From an uncultured Candidatus Melainabacteria bacterium (GTDB lineage Bacteria; Cyanobacteriota; Vampirovibrionia; Gastranaerophilales; Gastranaerophilaceae), in contig CAMUPF010000006.1 of the NCBI GenBank assembly GCA_947090755.1, positions 1 through 64,000 on the forward strand: a stretch of DNA of 64,000 bases. Direction: 5' to 3'. Below, one piece after another: positions 7,268 through 15,715 of this stretch (its first letter is position 1; every line of letters begins with the position of its first letter). The notes beneath the pieces were generated by a model. That model was not told where the DNA came from. It saw only the letters and a program-made list of their open reading frames with translations, and ran no database searches. Position numbers and translations under genes: made by a program.

Positions 7268-8155
7268 ATGATTTGGAAAATATTATTTGTAATATACGCG
7301 CTTGTTATGACAGGACTGGGTTTTTTAGGGCTTGGAACTGATTCGGAACAGCATGTCGGATTTGGCGAGGCAGCTATAAATACGAGCATTGAAGTAATGC
7401 TTGTGCTTGCGCTTGTATATACATTCGCTCTGGGGTGGAAAAAACGTTTGATTTCGGAGCGCGTAAACAAATGGTTTTTATATTTTTCGTATGCGGCGTT
7501 TTTGCTGGTCGGGATATTCTTATATAAAAATACTTACGGTCCAATGTATTCTGATATGCTGCTTTCTGCAATGCATAACGGGATGGTGCCAAGACACTGG
7601 GATTTTCAAATGCTTTTAACAATGACAAGGGTTGAAGTTCTGGTTTTTGTCTTAATTGTATTATTTATAATTTTCGTTCCTTTTTATCTTGGGTACTATC
7701 ATTATTCAAAAAATATGACCCGACTTGGAGTTGCAGCGCATTCCGGTAGAAAATGTTTTTCAGTATACGTAATTTTTTCGTATATGTTTGTTTTTCTGTC
7801 AATATTTTTCGGGGTGTCAGGTGACATCGTGAATTTTAATATTTTTGACAGTCTGTCAACATTATCAAGTATTTATATCACACTGGGCGTGTACGGTTAC
7901 GCATTTGGCAAAGAAATTTTGAACCGGAATTTCTGGCGGATATCTTTGCCTGTATGCGTCGTAATAGAACTTTTGCCTGCATCTTTGTTAAGCACTGATT
8001 TTAAAAATGCTATCGGCTGGACAGCGACGCAGTCATCACCGCTATACCTGCTGGCATCTTATGTAATGACAGCCGTTGCGATATTTATGATTTATCGTTA
8101 TGCGTGCACGGATGTGGTTTTCAAGTCTGAAGCGCCTGCAAACAACGAAGATTGA
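7268..8155 (+). CDS. Hypothetical polytopic membrane protein
   Basis: 295 aa with about eight hydrophobic segments and little soluble sequence, except a basic loop (GWKKRLISERVNK) and a short acidic C-terminal tail (KSEAPANNED). Pairs of His and Tyr residues (FYLGYYHYS) and acidic residues sit in or near membrane segments. I recognise no family. GGAG lies nine bases before the ATG. It stands alone between convergent and divergent neighbours, so no context helps. Confidence 0.7.
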   Translation: MIWKILFVIYALVMTGLGFLGLGTDSEQHVGFGEAAINTSIEVMLVLALVYTFALGWKKRLISERVNKWFLYFSYAAFLLVGIFLYKNTYGPMYSDMLLSAMHNGMVPRHWDFQMLLTMTRVEVLVFVLIVLFIIFVPFYLGYYHYSKNMTRLGVAAHSGRKCFSVYVIFSYMFVFLSIFFGVSGDIVNFNIFDSLSTLSSIYITLGVYGYAFGKEILNRNFWRISLPVCVVIELLPASLLSTDFKNAIGWTATQSSPLYLLASYVMTAVAIFMIYRYACTDVVFKSEAPANNED

Positions 8156-8160
8156 TGTTT

Positions 8161-8631
8161 TTATTTTATTTCTTTTGCGATTAAGTTAGTGATATCTTCG
8201 CCGCCGAAAAGTACCATATTTTTAGGCAGAACGACTGTGTAATTAAGTTCTTTTGCTTTTTGTGCAACCTGCGCTTTAATATTTTTGTCGATTTCCATAA
8301 GTTTGTCGTTGTAATTTTTGTCCATCTGGAATTTTTTATCGCTTACATCTTTTCTGTATTTTTCTTCCAGTTTGGCGATTTTGTCAGGGTTAGTTTCATT
8401 AGAAATTTCAACACGTGCCTGTTCGAGGGTTTTTTCGATGTCGGAAAGTTGTCTTTCGTGAGTGCTTTTGAGCGCTTTAACTGACGCTGAGTTTGTTATT
8501 AACTGACTCAAATCAACTGTTGCGACTTTCATATCGCCTGCGTTGGAACTTGAAAGAGCTTTGTTATTGATTGATACCCCTAGAATTACAACAGCCAGCA
8601 AACCGGTCACAGCTAAAATTTTTGTTTTCAT
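8161..8631 (-). CDS. OmpH/Skp-family periplasmic chaperone
   Basis: 156 aa. The ATG at 8631 is preferred to one nine codons upstream because GGAG lies seven bases before it and the protein then begins with a proper signal anchor, MKTKILAVTGLLAVVILG. The mature part begins KVATVDLSQLI, the Skp start motif, followed by a long charged coiled coil and a C-terminal VVLPKNMVLFGGEDITN, as in OmpH proteins. It binds unfolded outer-membrane proteins in the periplasm (family knowledge). It is monocistronic here. Confidence 0.85.
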   Translation of the reverse strand: MKTKILAVTGLLAVVILGVSINNKALSSSNAGDMKVATVDLSQLITNSASVKALKSTHERQLSDIEKTLEQARVEISNETNPDKIAKLEEKYRKDVSDKKFQMDKNYNDKLMEIDKNIKAQVAQKAKELNYTVVLPKNMVLFGGEDITNLIAKEIK

Positions 8632-8710
8632 ATTTCTTACTCCTTTTATTATATGCATAGAGTAAAAAAGAAGTCTGCTGTTTATAATTAGGCGGTCGGG
8701 CTAAATTATA

Positions 8711-9988
8711 TTATACAGGAAGCTTAATACAGAATTCTGTTCTGACGTTTTCGACGCTTGACACATTAATTTCTCCTTTGTGGGAGTTGATAATTTCCTG
8801 TGAAAGGTAGAGGCCGAGTCCGGTGCCGATTTTGCGGAATTTTCTGGTTGAGGAGTAGTATTTGTTGAAGATTAAAGGAATTTCTTCTTTTGAGATTCCC
8901 TGTCCGTAGTCGATAACTGAAATTGTCACAAATCCCGGAATTTCGCCTGTTTGCAGGTCGATAGTTTCACTTGATGTGCTGTGGATGATTGCGTTTGAAA
9001 TCAGATTTTTCACAACACGGCTAAGTTGAAGCCGGTCTGCGTAAATTTTTATATTTTGATTTGGCGTTAAGTTTATTTTAATTCCGGATTCTGCGGCAAT
9101 TGGCTGCATTTCGGTGATTATGTCGGTTAAAAATTCGTTCAACATTATGTTTTCTTTGTATAATTTAATCCCTGTTTCTTTGAGTTTGTAGGTATCTAAT
9201 ATGATTTGTACAAGGTCGACGAGTTCGCGGTTGGATTTTTTCATTCCCTGCAGTGCAAATTTTTGCTTATCGTTGATTGCTCCGAATTTTTCTTCTAAGA
9301 AAAAGTTAAGCATATTGCTTTCAGCAACGATTGGAACTTTTAAATCGTGCGTAAGAGTAGCGATGAAATCTTCTTTAAGGTTTTCTAATTGTTTTTCGTT
9401 CGTGATATCTGTAATAAGAAGAACGTAGCGTTTTTTCTCATCGACGGATAATTGGATTGAACTTAACCTGAAGTTTTTATTAGGGTTGTGTTTTATAAAA
9501 ACATTTATTTTTTCGGCGTTGTGCAGAGTTACGCCTTCTTCGGTTTCAATAAAATCGAAGACGCTTTTGCCCACAAGGTCGTGGTGTTTTTGGCCGAACC
9601 AGTTGTCAATTTTGGGGGTTGTTTTGAGAATAGAATTTTTTTCGTTAATAATTAAAATCCCATCGGAAAGAGAATTGATTACAGTTTCCAGAAGGGTATT
9701 TTGGCGCATTAATTCTGTCTGGTACTCAACAATCATTTTTTCGCGGTCGTTAAGGGTTTCGACCATCCGGTTGATACTTTCGGTTACAGTTTGATAACTC
9801 GGGTTGTTGGAGTGTTTCAGCGGTTCGATTTTAGTTGTAAGGTTCCCGTAACGTACAGAATCAATCGTATTGGTTACTATTCCCAGGTAATCGTTGATTT
9901 TAGCCCAGCGTGTGTTTGTTTTTCGTGTCAGGTAAAAACAGATTAAAAGAATTATGACGATACTAAGGTTTATGTAAAATAGAAACAT
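8711..9988 (-). CDS. PAS-containing sensor histidine kinase (orphan)
   Basis: 425 aa: one membrane segment (3-20), a linker that may be HAMP-like, a PAS-like domain (about 95-200), HisKA with His214 in LTHDLKVP, and HATPase_c with N box NLISNAIIHS, G1 DYGQGIS and G2 GTGLGLYLSQEII. It should autophosphorylate on His214 and pass the phosphate to a response regulator; none is adjacent. It is transcribed divergently from the kdsC-like gene, whose start lies under 60 bases away, so the promoters are close together. Confidence 0.9.
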   Translation of the reverse strand: MFLFYINLSIVIILLICFYLTRKTNTRWAKINDYLGIVTNTIDSVRYGNLTTKIEPLKHSNNPSYQTVTESINRMVETLNDREKMIVEYQTELMRQNTLLETVINSLSDGILIINEKNSILKTTPKIDNWFGQKHHDLVGKSVFDFIETEEGVTLHNAEKINVFIKHNPNKNFRLSSIQLSVDEKKRYVLLITDITNEKQLENLKEDFIATLTHDLKVPIVAESNMLNFFLEEKFGAINDKQKFALQGMKKSNRELVDLVQIILDTYKLKETGIKLYKENIMLNEFLTDIITEMQPIAAESGIKINLTPNQNIKIYADRLQLSRVVKNLISNAIIHSTSSETIDLQTGEIPGFVTISVIDYGQGISKEEIPLIFNKYYSSTRKFRKIGTGLGLYLSQEIINSHKGEINVSSVENVRTEFCIKLPV

Positions 9989-10045
9989 TTTTTACAACTC
10001 CCAAAATTTGTGTTATCATACATAGCATATAAGGAATTTGGAATT

Positions 10046-10528
10046 ATGTCAAAACTTTATCTTCCCAAAACTATAAAGATGGTAATCACTGATTTTGACG
10101 GGGTTATGACGGACGGGTGTGTTTACATTTCCGATAGCGGAGCGTTTACAAGAAAACTGAATTTTCAAGACGTTATGGGGATGTCGATTCTTAAAAAGGC
10201 CGGTTTTAAACTCGGAATAATTTCCGGTGAAGGCAATGAAGCTATCGAAATGCTTGCAAAAAAGTTTCAGATTGAAGAAGTGCACCAGTCAATCAGAGTG
10301 AAGATAGATGTTTTGAAAAGTATTATTGAACGCCATAATTTAACGCAGGAGGAATACGTTTATATCGGGGATGATGTAAATGATTTGGGCTGCCTTGAAT
10401 ATGCAAAATATAAGGTTACTTTGCCGCACGCGCCTATGAGAGTAAAAGCGGTAGAAGGGATTCAGATAACAGAAAAAACCTGCGGAAACGGGGCGTTTAG
10501 AGAGGTCGCAGATTGTTTGACTACTTAA
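10046..10528 (+). CDS. kdsC: HAD phosphatase, KDO-8-phosphate phosphatase type
   Basis: 160 aa, the length of KdsC (no cap domain). HAD motif I is DFDGVMTDG (nucleophile Asp16, Asp18), motif II lies in GIISGEG, and motif IV is YIGDDVNDL, followed by APMRVKAVEG and KTCGNGAFREV, typical of KdsC. The reaction would be dephosphorylation of 3-deoxy-manno-octulosonate 8-phosphate for lipopolysaccharide, or of a related sialic-type sugar acid. The ATG at 10046 is chosen over one 12 codons upstream because AAGGAA precedes it. The next gene overlaps its last 16 bases. Confidence 0.85.
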   Translation: MSKLYLPKTIKMVITDFDGVMTDGCVYISDSGAFTRKLNFQDVMGMSILKKAGFKLGIISGEGNEAIEMLAKKFQIEEVHQSIRVKIDVLKSIIERHNLTQEEYVYIGDDVNDLGCLEYAKYKVTLPHAPMRVKAVEGIQITEKTCGNGAFREVADCLTT

Positions 10529-12018
10529 AAAAGGTTATAGAACAGATTCGGCAGATTAGCGCAAGTGTTGATGATTATAAAAAATTATCGCCGTCGGGTG
10601 CTATGCCTGTGGTGGCAAAGGTTAACGCTGCGTTGAAACTTATAAATGCCAAGAATTTTGATGAGGCTGAAGAGCTGCTTCTTGAAACCGACGAACTTTA
10701 CCCCGAAAATGAAGTGGTTTTGCAGTCACTGGGAAATTTGTACGAGATTCGCAAGGATTTTGAAAAAGCCGCAAAATATTTTCAAAAAGCGCTTAACCAT
10801 AACCCTATAAAAAGAGAATTGTTTTTGCGGCTCGGTTATGCACAGCTTTCGGCCAAACAGAACGAAGCAGCGTGTAAGACTTTTGAAAAGGCGAAGAATG
10901 TTTTTAAATTGGATTCTGATGTTATAACCGGCTACGGAATGGCTCTATACAGGCTTAAAAAGTATGATGAGGCACGCTCGGAATTTGTTAAGGCCTTTTC
11001 ACTTGATGCAAGAAATCTCAACGCACTTTTCTTGAGCTCTACGGTTGATGTGATGTTCGGCGATTATGAACGGGCTGAAACGAGGTTGTCGCTTCTTGTT
11101 AAACTTGCTCCGAATACGGCGCATTTGTATGAATATGCAAAACTGAAAAAGTTGAAGGGGGATTTTGACCTTGCACTTGCACTTGCTGCGCGTTCATTCG
11201 AGTCAAACAAGAACTTTTTACCTGCTTATATTTTGCTTGCAGAAATTTATCACAGCCGATTTGAGCCCGATAAAGCGCTTGAATGGCTTCAAAAGGCTGA
11301 GGACGCTGAACTTTTTGATGTGTCTTTGTACATGGCGCGCGCGAATATTTGCATGTTTACTGAGGATTTTGCAACAGCACTTACATCGTATAGAAAAGTG
11401 CTGGAATTTGAACAGGATAAAAGCACTGATATGAAGATTCTTGTCTGCGAGATTATGCTCGGCAGGCTTGAAGGTAAGGAAGAGGCTGTCAGCGCAATGC
11501 TTGAGGGCGTTGAAGAAGACGAATGCGAAGAGCGTAAATCAATTGCCTATATGCTTAAGGGCGTGTGGGAATATAAAACTGATAATTTTACCGCGGCGGA
11601 AGAAAGCTTTAGAAAAGCGCTCCAAATTACGCTTAAGCTTCCTGTTGTGTACTACTTTCTGGCCAAAATTTATCAGGCGCAGGGCGAAGGTTATAAGGCC
11701 GAAAAATATTTTAATCTTGATATAGAAAAGTACCCTTATCATTATTCCAGCCACAAAGATTACATAGAATATTTGATTAATGCAGGAAATTTTGAAGAAG
11801 CACGCTTTAAAATTAAAAAAGCGCTCAAACTTTTCCCTGATAATACAGAACTTGAAAACCTCTTATTTTATACGGGTTTCCGGCTTGTTGAGGCTGCAAC
11901 GCCTGAGTATAATGTTAAGGAACTTTTAAAATTGGCTGAAAAACTTGAAGAAAACGCAACTTTTTTGTATGCTGATGAGAAGAACATTCTTTTAGAGAAG
12001 ATAAGAGGATTAGAATAA
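10513..12018 (+). CDS. Tetratricopeptide-repeat protein (501 aa)
   Basis: Repeated TPR units from about residue 35 to 480, for example EVVLQSLGNLYEIRKDFEKA and VITGYGMALYRLKKYDEA. There is no signal peptide or membrane segment, so it is probably a cytoplasmic scaffold. The start is a TTG inside the end of kdsC with AGAGG eight bases ahead. A later start is possible, but the overlap suggests coupling to kdsC. The aspartokinase gene follows after one base, so kdsC, this gene and lysC form an operon. Partner proteins unknown. Confidence 0.8.
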   Translation: MFDYLKKVIEQIRQISASVDDYKKLSPSGAMPVVAKVNAALKLINAKNFDEAEELLLETDELYPENEVVLQSLGNLYEIRKDFEKAAKYFQKALNHNPIKRELFLRLGYAQLSAKQNEAACKTFEKAKNVFKLDSDVITGYGMALYRLKKYDEARSEFVKAFSLDARNLNALFLSSTVDVMFGDYERAETRLSLLVKLAPNTAHLYEYAKLKKLKGDFDLALALAARSFESNKNFLPAYILLAEIYHSRFEPDKALEWLQKAEDAELFDVSLYMARANICMFTEDFATALTSYRKVLEFEQDKSTDMKILVCEIMLGRLEGKEEAVSAMLEGVEEDECEERKSIAYMLKGVWEYKTDNFTAAEESFRKALQITLKLPVVYYFLAKIYQAQGEGYKAEKYFNLDIEKYPYHYSSHKDYIEYLINAGNFEEARFKIKKALKLFPDNTELENLLFYTGFRLVEAATPEYNVKELLKLAEKLEENATFLYADEKNILLEKIRGLE

Positions 12019-12019
12019 G

Positions 12020-13288
12020 TTGAGAAAAGATATAATAGTCCAAAAGTTTGGCGGAACCTCGGTTGCCGATGTTGAAAAGATTAAAAATGTTGCCCGTGCT
12101 GTTATCCGTGAGAAAGAAAACGGGAACGATGTTGTAGTTGTTGTTTCTGCAATGGGACATACGACGGATTATCTTGTTAAGATGGCGCATGATTTGAATA
12201 AACATCCGTCCGGGCGCGAAATGGATATGCTTTTGTCGACAGGTGAAGGCGTTTCTATTGCACTTCTTGCAATGGCTATTCAGGCGCAGGGGTATGAAGC
12301 TGAAAGTCTGAACGCTATGCAAATTGGCATTCATACAGAAAATATTCATATGAAAGCAAGGATTACCGATATTGATACTACGCGTCTTGAAAAAGGTCTT
12401 GCAGAGGGTAAAATTCTGGTTGTTGCGGGATTTCAAGGCATAACGGATGGCAACGAAATTACGACCCTTGGCCGCGGCGGCTCGGATATTTCGGCCGTGG
12501 CACTTGCGGCAGCATTGAAAGCTAAGCGCTGTGATATTTATACGGATGTTGAAGGCGTTTATACAACTGACCCGAGAATCGTTCCGACAGCTTCAAGATT
12601 GGATGTGGTTTCTTATGAAGAAATGCTTGAACTTGCTCAGGCCGGTGCAAATGTTCTTCACCCGAGAAGTGTTGAGGCCGCGAAGGTTCATAATGTTCCT
12701 CTGCGTGTCAGAAGCAGTTTTAAACTGGATAATTTAGGTACTTTAATTTTAGGAGTGGATAAAATGGAAATAAACAGAGCGGTTACAGGTATTGCGGCAG
12801 ATTTGTCACAGGCAAGAATTGTCGTTTGTGATGTTCCTGATAAACCGGGTGCGGCAGCCGCTGTTTTTACGGCGCTTGCTGATAACAAGATTTCCGTTGA
12901 TATGATTATCCAATCATACGCGGATAAAGTTGCAAACACTAACGATATTGCTTTCACCATTAGCGCGGATGATACGGATAAAGCGCTTGAAGTTCTCAAC
13001 GCTTTGAAATCAGAATGGAACATTTCAAAAGTTGAAGCAAATACAGATATCGCAAAGGTTTCAGCAGTAGGCGCCGGCATGATTGGCAGACCCGGAATCG
13101 CTTCAAAAATGTTTCAGGCATTGGCTGACGCAAACATAAATATCAGAATGATTGCAACAAGCGAAATCAAAATCAGTTGTTTAGTAAACAAAGAAGATAC
13201 AAAAAAAGCAATAAAAGTTTTGCACGATGTGTTTGAACTAAATTGCGACGAAATCGCAGAAGTTAAGGGCGATTTACCGAATTTTTAA
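12020..13288 (+). CDS. lysC: Aspartate kinase
   Basis: First step of the Lys/Thr/Met branch: ATP-dependent phosphorylation of aspartate in the cytosol. 422 aa. KFGGTSVAD (9-17) is the kinase signature. GRGGSDISAVALAAAL and CDIYTDVEGVYTTDPR follow, and two ACT domains fill the C-terminus (from about 265), where Lys or Thr feedback would act. The start is TTG, one base after the TPR stop. The monofunctional form lacks a homoserine dehydrogenase domain. Confidence 0.95.
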   Translation: MRKDIIVQKFGGTSVADVEKIKNVARAVIREKENGNDVVVVVSAMGHTTDYLVKMAHDLNKHPSGREMDMLLSTGEGVSIALLAMAIQAQGYEAESLNAMQIGIHTENIHMKARITDIDTTRLEKGLAEGKILVVAGFQGITDGNEITTLGRGGSDISAVALAAALKAKRCDIYTDVEGVYTTDPRIVPTASRLDVVSYEEMLELAQAGANVLHPRSVEAAKVHNVPLRVRSSFKLDNLGTLILGVDKMEINRAVTGIAADLSQARIVVCDVPDKPGAAAAVFTALADNKISVDMIIQSYADKVANTNDIAFTISADDTDKALEVLNALKSEWNISKVEANTDIAKVSAVGAGMIGRPGIASKMFQALADANINIRMIATSEIKISCLVNKEDTKKAIKVLHDVFELNCDEIAEVKGDLPNF

Positions 13289-13304
13289 AGAAAAGGACAA
13301 ATCA

Positions 13305-14309
13305 ATGAGTTTAACAGTATATTTAGGGATTGACGTTGGTTCTGTAACAACAAAACTGGCGCTGGTCGACGAAAATGGCAAATATGTAGACAGTGTAATG
13401 CTTAAAACCGCAGGCAAGCCTGTTATGGCTGTGCAAAACGGCTTGAAACAGCTTTACGAAAAGAAACTTACCGAATATGATGTAAAAGGCGTAGGAACAA
13501 CGGGTTCCGGCCGTAACCTTGCCGGTGCGTTAGTCGGGGCTGATGTTATTAAAAACGAAATTACCGCACACGCGGTTGCCGCAAGTATTAATGTTCCGGG
13601 GGTTCAGACCATTCTTGAAATCGGCGGACAGGATAGTAAAATTATTATTCTTCGCGACGGTATCGTAACCGATTTTGCTATGAACACAGTCTGTGCCGCA
13701 GGTACAGGAAGCTTTTTAGACCATCAGGCTCAAAGATTAAATGTTCCAATCGAAAAATTTGGCGAAACAGCATTGAAATCGACAAATCCTGCGCGTATTG
13801 CCGGACGCTGCGGCGTTTTTGCGGAAAGTGATTTGATTCACAAACAACAACTTGGCTATCCTGTAGAAGATTTGTTATACGGACTTTGTCAGGCGCTTGT
13901 TAGAAACTATTTAAGCAACCTTGCGCTTGGTAAAGAACTTCTTCCGACAATCACGTTTCAGGGCGGTGTCGCTACTAACACCGGCATGGTGAAAGCGTTT
14001 GAAGAAGCTTTAGGCACAAAAGTAGTTGTTCCTAACCATCACCAGACAATGGGTGCAATTGGTGCGGCACTTCTTGCTATGGAAAACCATCAATATACCG
14101 AAGCGGCAACGAAATTCAAAGGCTGGGCGGTCGGTGATATGCACTTTACATCTATCACCTGTGAATGCAACGGCTGTTCAAACAACTGTGAAGTTATCAC
14201 AATTGTTGAGGGTACGGATGAATTGCAACGCGTTGAAAACATCAAAGATATTAAAGGAAATATTATAGCGCGCTGGGGTGGAACCTGTGGGCGCTGGGAA
14301 ATAGCATAA
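13305..14309 (+). CDS. 2-hydroxyacyl-CoA dehydratase activase-like ATPase (BadF/BcrA family)
   Basis: 334 aa. ASKHA-fold ATPase: GIDVGSVTTK (8-17) is the phosphate-1 motif, GIGGQDSKII-type (EIGGQDSKI) follows, and CAAGTGSFLD and GRCGVFAESD carry the two cysteines that bind a bridging 4Fe-4S cluster in the dimer. The C-terminal CECNGCSNNCEV adds four more cysteines, seen in a subset of these proteins. Such activases inject electrons into 2-hydroxyacyl-CoA dehydratases or related double-cubane proteins under anaerobic conditions. No dehydratase gene is adjacent. Confidence 0.88.
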   Translation: MSLTVYLGIDVGSVTTKLALVDENGKYVDSVMLKTAGKPVMAVQNGLKQLYEKKLTEYDVKGVGTTGSGRNLAGALVGADVIKNEITAHAVAASINVPGVQTILEIGGQDSKIIILRDGIVTDFAMNTVCAAGTGSFLDHQAQRLNVPIEKFGETALKSTNPARIAGRCGVFAESDLIHKQQLGYPVEDLLYGLCQALVRNYLSNLALGKELLPTITFQGGVATNTGMVKAFEEALGTKVVVPNHHQTMGAIGAALLAMENHQYTEAATKFKGWAVGDMHFTSITCECNGCSNNCEVITIVEGTDELQRVENIKDIKGNIIARWGGTCGRWEIA

Positions 14310-14314
14310 GTATT

Positions 14315-14339
14315 GAGGGACGCTCAAAGAGCGTCCCTC
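14315..14339 (+). terminator. Hairpin after the activase gene
   Basis: GAGGGACGCTC and GAGCGTCCCTC pair perfectly around AAA. The T-run after it is poor because the -35 box of the next promoter follows at once. Confidence 0.65.
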
Positions 14340-14368
14340 TTGACTAAGTATCGAAAATAATTTAAACT
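14340..14368 (+). promoter_or_regulatory. Promoter of prepilin copy 2
   Basis: TTGACT (14340-14345), a 17-base spacer and TAAACT (14363-14368). AGAAAGGA follows as ribosome-binding site before the ATG at 14391. Confidence 0.65.
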
Positions 14369-14390
14369 ATATTTAGAAAGGATGGAACTT

Positions 14391-15642
14391 ATGAACAAAA
14401 GAGATGTATTAACTTATGCAGGGGGGGGGGGGGAGCCGGCTGAGCCGGACCTCTAGCATAGACCCGTGCGTGCGGACGAAGAAACCGGCGAAGCGTGTTA
14501 GCGGATGTGAAGTGCCGGTGCGGCCTCACGCGAGTGAGGACGGCAGGGCACGAAACTGGACGATGCCGCCGTTGCGACCAGAGCGTGAGCGTCGGGAGCG
14601 GACAAATCGCGCAAGTGTTGATAACACTTGCAAGGGATTTGACAGGCGGGAGAACCAACGTTGCGCATTCACAATGGCAGAAATCCTTCTATCCCTAACA
14701 ATAATCGGCGTAGTGGCTGCGATAACGCTTCCGTCACTGACCGGAAACATTAACGAACGCACATGGAACACACAAAGAAAAGCGCTTTATGCCCGTATGA
14801 GTCAGGCAATCGCGTTAATGCCGTCACTAAACGGTTATGGAACTTTAACCGAGGGTAATGATTCAACATCTGCCGTGGATACGGCCGCCGAAACTTTCGT
14901 CACAGAAGGACTTTCCAAAGTTCTTAAGATTAACAACATCTGCGACTATAAGCATTTGGAAGACTGTGGTATTCCATCCAATATAACTCCGTATTCAGGT
15001 AGTATTATTGCTAAATTTCCGGAAACATTAAAGGATTATAATAACAGTCTGGTTTCTGTTTCTTTTATTGACGCTGCCGGCGGAACTTGTTCATACTCTC
15101 AAACCAATACTAAAGTCGCAGCGTTTGAAACACAAAACGGTGAGAGTATAGCCGTTTATTATAATCCGAATTGTTTGTCAGATTTAAAATCCGGTGATGC
15201 TTGGGATCCGGTACAGGCACGTCTGTGTGCTAATTTCGTCTATGATTTAAATGGTACTAAGGGGCCTAACAGTTACGGAAAAGATATAGGGTTTATTTCA
15301 GTATTTTATCCGACGGATAGTGATGTTGTTGCTCCGTATGTATATATGCATGATTCCGGCTCTGCACCTCAAGTATCTTCTGGGAATGAACAAAGTGCTT
15401 CCGAGCTTTGTACAGCTACTCTTGGCGGAGAGTATAGGGTTCCAAATAAAAATGAAGCGGCCGCTATGTTTGTTAACAGAGTGCTGATTGGCGGAAGTTT
15501 TATTGGCGAACACTACTGGACTTCCGGCATAGGTATATATAACGGTACAACCAGAGGCTCGGCGCAATCAATGTATTCAGGCGCCGAATTGTTAAAATTA
15601 CGCTCGGAATCTGTAAGGGTTCGTTGCGTAAAACGTAATTAA
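14391..15642 (+). CDS. Prepilin-like protein, copy 2, with long repeat-bearing leader (out of frame at G13)
   Basis: The mature part starts at the FTMAE motif (ATG of MAE at 14674): cleavage before Phe, Glu+5, then a hydrophobic helix and NINERTWNTQRKALYARMSQ. The C-terminal domain has NICDYKHLEDCGI, a CANFVYDLNGTKGPN-like block, RVPNKNEA, YWTSG and RVRCVKR, recalling the Lcl/FISUMP lectin-like end. The start at 14391 is chosen for AGAAAGGA and the promoter. In this assembly it enters 13 G and stops at TAG; with 12 G the frame is open to 15642. An ATG at 14416 is in frame now but lacks an SD. The leader would be about 92 residues, mostly encoded by a structured repeat. Probable exported pseudopilin; function unknown. 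Confidence 0.75.
14421..14433 (+). repeat. Homopolymer G13 tract in prepilin leader (copy 2)
   Basis: Thirteen G ten codons after the SD-backed ATG. Twelve would put ATG 14391 and the FTMAE motif in one frame. The hairpin CCGGCTGAGCCGG begins three bases downstream. Confidence 0.92.
14437..14655 (+). repeat. Structured GC-rich repeat inside the prepilin leader (repeat copy D)
   Basis: The hairpin CCGGCTGAGCCGG and a GC-rich arm are followed by the repeat core at 14509-14559: AAG-TGCC pairs with GGCA-(CGAAA)-CT, enclosing the hairpin CTCAC-GCGA-GTGAG and the conserved GGCAG. Downstream come a second stem region, the palindrome AAGTGTTGATAACACTT and the end TTTGACAGGCGGG, both shared with the copy between rplW and rplB. 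The whole repeat has no stop in the pilin frame, so it is translated when the leader is on. Confidence 0.7.
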
Positions 15643-15645
15643 AAT

Positions 15646-15668
15646 CGGGGGCGCTTGCCCCCGTTTTG
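15646..15668 (+). terminator. Terminator after prepilin copy 2
   Basis: CGGGGGC and GCCCCCG pair around a short loop, followed by TTTTGTATT. Confidence 0.85.
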
Positions 15669-15715
15669 TATTCATGGTAAAATGTTTCCATCATAATTCA
15701 GTAAAGGAGAAAAAG

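Noticed and set aside
14509-14559. Hammerhead ribozyme because of the CGAAAC stretch
   Set aside because: The required CUGAUGA core and cleavage triplet are absent; CGAAA lies in a bulge that varies to CGGAGAA in other copies.
14409-14771. Minus-strand reading frames opposite the prepilin leaders
   Set aside because: They mirror the GC-rich repeats and the conserved pilin start in the antisense frame, lack ribosome-binding sites and recur only because the pilin sequence recurs.
14416-15642. ATG at 14416 as the true start of prepilin copy 2
   Set aside because: It gives an open frame now but has no ribosome-binding site and would start inside the leader directly before the G tract. ATG 14391 has AGAAAGGA and matches the other copies.
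14437-15642. Diversity-generating retroelement acting on the lectin-like pilin ends
   Set aside because: No reverse transcriptase, accessory gene or template repeat is visible in the window.
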